A DNA stretch of 6,156 bases from Armatimonadota bacterium. GTDB lineage: Bacteria > Cloacimonadota > Cloacimonadia > Cloacimonadales > TCS61. Below the pieces are notes generated by a model. The model did no database searches. It was given only the letters and a program-made list of their open reading frames with translations, and was not told where the DNA came from. Both the position numbers and the translations under genes were made by a program. Where the stretch lies: assembly GCA_030612605.1 (NCBI GenBank), contig JAUWNO010000142.1, positions 1 through 6,156 on the forward strand. Reading direction: 5' to 3'. Positions 5,788-6,156 of this stretch are shown here, piece after piece; the stretch's first letter is position 1, and each line of letters opens with the position of its first letter.

Positions 5788-6156
5788 TCATCTTATCGCT
5801 TCCTTCACTTCCTGGTAAAGTTGCGGATTAGTGAAATGTTTGGTTCGGATGGAACCGGAAGGACAACTGCCCACGCAATTTCCACAACCTCTGCAAACCG
5901 CTTCATTCACAACGGATATTCCTCTCTCATCATCAAAATAAATCGCATCGTATCCACAAACCTGCAAACAAGTCTGACAACCTGTGCAATAAGCTTCCAG
6001 AATTTCCGAAACCATAACTTCTGGAATGATCTTTTCTCCTGGAATCAATTGCGTGAAAATCTTACCTGTTGCTGCTCTTGCCTGTTGCATTGCATCGATA
6101 ATATTTGCCGGTCCTCGTGCAGAACCGATAATAAAAATCCCGTCTGTTGTGGCTGA
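5788..6156 (-). CDS. hdrA: HdrA-type flavoprotein, C-terminal fragment (5' end outside window)
   Basis: The 122 visible residues are the C-terminus of HdrA, the FAD-containing iron-sulfur subunit of heterodisulfide-reductase-type complexes and the usual site of flavin-based electron bifurcation. The frame is open to the window edge; an internal ATG at 6090 is not the start. The fragment begins with TTDGIFIIGSARGPANIIDA, matching the end of the FAD-binding domain (DGIF-x-G-x-x-x-GP). Two [4Fe-4S] ferredoxin motifs follow: C57, C60, C63, C67 and C88, C91, C94, C98-P. The second half of the first motif ends CGYDAIYF. The stop TGA at 5790-5788 overlaps an ATG (ATGA), but the frame from that ATG is only a shadow. 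HdrB and HdrC are not in the window. The downstream FrhB/FdhB-like genes and mvhD fit as its electron-input partners. Confidence 0.9.
   Translation of the reverse strand, partial: SATTDGIFIIGSARGPANIIDAMQQARAATGKIFTQLIPGEKIIPEVMVSEILEAYCTGCQTCLQVCGYDAIYFDDERGISVVNEAVCRGCGNCVGSCPSGSIRTKHFTNPQLYQEVKEAIR

Noticed and set aside
5549..5791. 80-residue minus-strand ORF starting at the hdrA stop (ATGA overlap)
   Set aside because: It runs through the A-rich repeat and then out of frame through the S23 gene, with no family features. At most it marks a lost coupled start.

Overview
The window reads as a bacterial, AT-rich, anaerobe-type locus. All convincing genes lie on the minus strand, so transcription runs from high to low coordinates. 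The C-terminal NYPNPFNP-type sorting domain on the secreted protein is typical of the FCB superphylum. Combined with HdrA/MvhD-type redox genes and a bacterial-type selenocysteine insertion signal, it suggests an uncultured anaerobic FCB lineage such as Cloacimonadota. That assignment is inference and is not proven by the window.

Layout in transcription order: (1) the 3' end of hdrA, cut by the window edge (6156-5788); (2) a small module carrying a four-helix-bundle S23-type gene (CDS 5681-5313), bounded by imperfect inverted repeats and internal direct repeats; (3) two tandem, overlapping paralogues of the FrhB/FdhB-like iron-sulfur family (5188-4037 and 4044-2950); (4) repeat copy B (2950-2619); (5) a leader with a possible promoter, then a secreted seven-repeat SBBP beta-propeller protein with a C-terminal sorting domain (2418-754); (6) repeat copy A (741-508); (7) an MvhD/FlpD-family gene (481-56) that is complete only if the in-frame TGA at 280-278 is read as selenocysteine. 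A hairpin with a GG-containing loop follows that TGA, as expected for a bacterial SECIS.

The hdrA, FrhB/FdhB-like and mvhD genes are parts of one soluble electron-transfer system. In the known families, MvhD hands electrons to the flavoprotein HdrA for flavin-based electron bifurcation, and FrhB/FdhB-type subunits link to a formate dehydrogenase, hydrogenase or nicotinamide/F420-type partner. The catalytic partner and HdrB/HdrC are not in view. The S23 module and the secreted-protein cassette have no evident role in this pathway and look like later insertions into the operon. The cassette is bracketed by long direct repeats differing by only four substitutions over their first ~155 aligned bases.

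The strongest observations are the selenocysteine MvhD, which an ordinary gene caller would truncate to 67 residues, and the two repeat-bounded intrusions into one redox operon.
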